Shown here: positions 29,712 to 30,183 of the stretch, piece after piece
Position numbering within the stretch: the first letter of the stretch is position 1
Layout: every line of letters starts with the position of its first letter
IMG/VR virus record: IMGVR_UViG_3300037555_000302
Coordinates: 1-30,183 of that record
Source: a virus
Length of the DNA: 30,183 bases
Direction: 5' to 3' (one strand)
Made by a program: the position numbers and the translations under genes
The notes under the pieces: model-generated
What the model saw: the letters and a program-made list of their open reading frames with translations, nothing else
Databases searched by the model: none
What the model was told of the DNA's origin: nothing

Positions 29712-29984
29712 ATGCTTAAAAGGCTAAAGACTGTCGCAGCTTGTGCTGCGGTTGTCGCATCAGGACTTTTGGTAATCGTAGGTATATTCGAGATGCACTC
29801 AATTGCTTTTGCAGATAATGGCATCTACTCATTTGACGAGAATGCAGTGTACTTGGAAGGCCTAGCCTGTACCGTAAATCTCGAGGGTCATATCACTCAG
29901 CAGTATGCAGCTGAGATGATGGAGACTTGCTTGGTATATCACGAGATGTATCTAGACAAAGTTCGCATCATCCAAGGCCTATAA
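29712..29984 (+). CDS. Exported 90-aa protein with signal peptide
   Basis: Start at 29712 after AGAGGAAC; a longer frame begins upstream of the ribosome site. The first 35 residues are a classic signal peptide: basic MLKRLKT, hydrophobic core, and AFA-D cleavage site near residue 35. The mature 55 residues are acidic with two cysteines (LACTVN and METCLVY) that could form a disulfide. It probably acts outside the cytoplasm. No family recognised. Confidence 0.75.
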   Translation: MLKRLKTVAACAAVVASGLLVIVGIFEMHSIAFADNGIYSFDENAVYLEGLACTVNLEGHITQQYAAEMMETCLVYHEMYLDKVRIIQGL

Positions 29985-30028
29985 CAAGGCTTTCGCAGAA
30001 TAGAAAATTAACCGCGAGAATTTAACTA

Positions 30029-30046
30029 GCCCCCCGACAGGGGGGC
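30029..30046 (+). terminator. Hairpin after the exported protein
   Basis: GCCCCCC-GACA-GGGGGGC perfect stem. No T-run. The same CCCCC-GACA-GGGGG hairpin occurs at 27482-27495. Confidence 0.6.
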
Positions 30047-30062
30047 AATACTTGGAGAGCAC

Positions 30063-30183
30063 ATGTCTGATAAGACACCGAACGTTCGCGTCGAAACAAC
30101 ACACACCGGGCGATCTGGCGCGGGAATCTACCGCTATGTAGCTACTGCACAGACAAGAGAGGCCCTCGAACAGTGGGGCAATG
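30063..30183 (+). CDS. Truncated gene at right edge
   Basis: Starts after TTGGAGAG; about 40 codons visible (MSDKTPNVRVETTHTGRSGA onward), running off the window. No family can be given from this part. Confidence 0.6.
   Translation, partial: MSDKTPNVRVETTHTGRSGAGIYRYVATAQTREALEQWGN

Noticed and set aside
1-30183. CRISPR array, insertion sequence or attachment site
   Set aside because: No regularly spaced direct repeats with unique spacers, no transposase or integrase, and no paired att-like repeats were seen; the repeated units are terminator and leader elements between genes.

Overview
The window looks like part of a large tailed dsDNA phage genome (or a prophage copy). The anchor is a complete terminase large subunit on the minus strand. 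Other phage signs are tightly packed, overlapping genes, many very small unrecognised proteins and a phage-type single-polypeptide RNA polymerase. The host cannot be named. GGAG-type ribosome sites and UUCG/GAAA-capped hairpins indicate a bacterium, and the GC-leaning codon use of the central genes would suit an actinobacterium, but that is a weak guess.

Region 1 (1-8815, minus strand) is one operon read right to left. It runs: two small proteins, a cysteine-containing 256-aa protein (possibly small terminase), a 1119-aa protein joining a DnaQ-like exonuclease start to a staphylococcal-nuclease-like domain, a glycine-rich membrane protein, TerL, a second glycine-rich protein and a truncated gene. 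Genes overlap or are separated by a few bases, so this reads as a packaging/virion module.

Region 2 (9.0-17.1 kb, plus strand) is a string of small genes, most in their own cassette: hairpin terminator, a shared box (about CTTTTTMTTTAAYGAG), a 5' leader that is usually a short hairpin, a GGAG ribosome site, then the ORF. The box occurs about 18 times. The leader hairpins keep pairing while changing sequence. Several cassettes carry no ORF and instead encode apparent structured RNAs: one of about 1.2 kb (11.85-13.07 kb) and a two-copy family of about 190 nt (15.6 and 16.5 kb).

Region 3 (17.1-22.7 kb, plus) is an operon headed by a 1052-aa protein that I read as a two-barrel RNA polymerase of the YonO / eukaryotic-RdRP type (DDDGD metal motif, a KG-containing first barrel and a downstream IDAAK motif). 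It is followed by an unknown protein with a possible internal start, a macro-domain protein and a YkgJ-like metal-cluster protein.

Region 4 (22.7-27.4 kb) holds a roughly 0.5-kb structured RNA with tRNA-like pieces, a DHH/DHHA1 phosphoesterase, several small proteins including a DUF2059 protein, and a further structured RNA of about 0.7 kb closed by a terminator. Its punctuation differs: AAATAAATAA tracts and a GCTCCTWACGTCG leader motif.

Region 5 (27.4-30.2 kb) is AT-richer. It has 1.1 kb without clear genes but with hairpins and a terminator, then small genes including zinc-ribbon-like and secreted proteins.

The most interesting theme is RNA. A phage-encoded two-barrel polymerase sits among repeated transcription-punctuation cassettes and five or six large or repeated structured noncoding RNAs. 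A plausible but unproven reading is that the polymerase, or a modified host polymerase, recognises the repeated box, and that the large RNAs are ornate phage RNAs comparable in size and style to GOLLD or ROOL.
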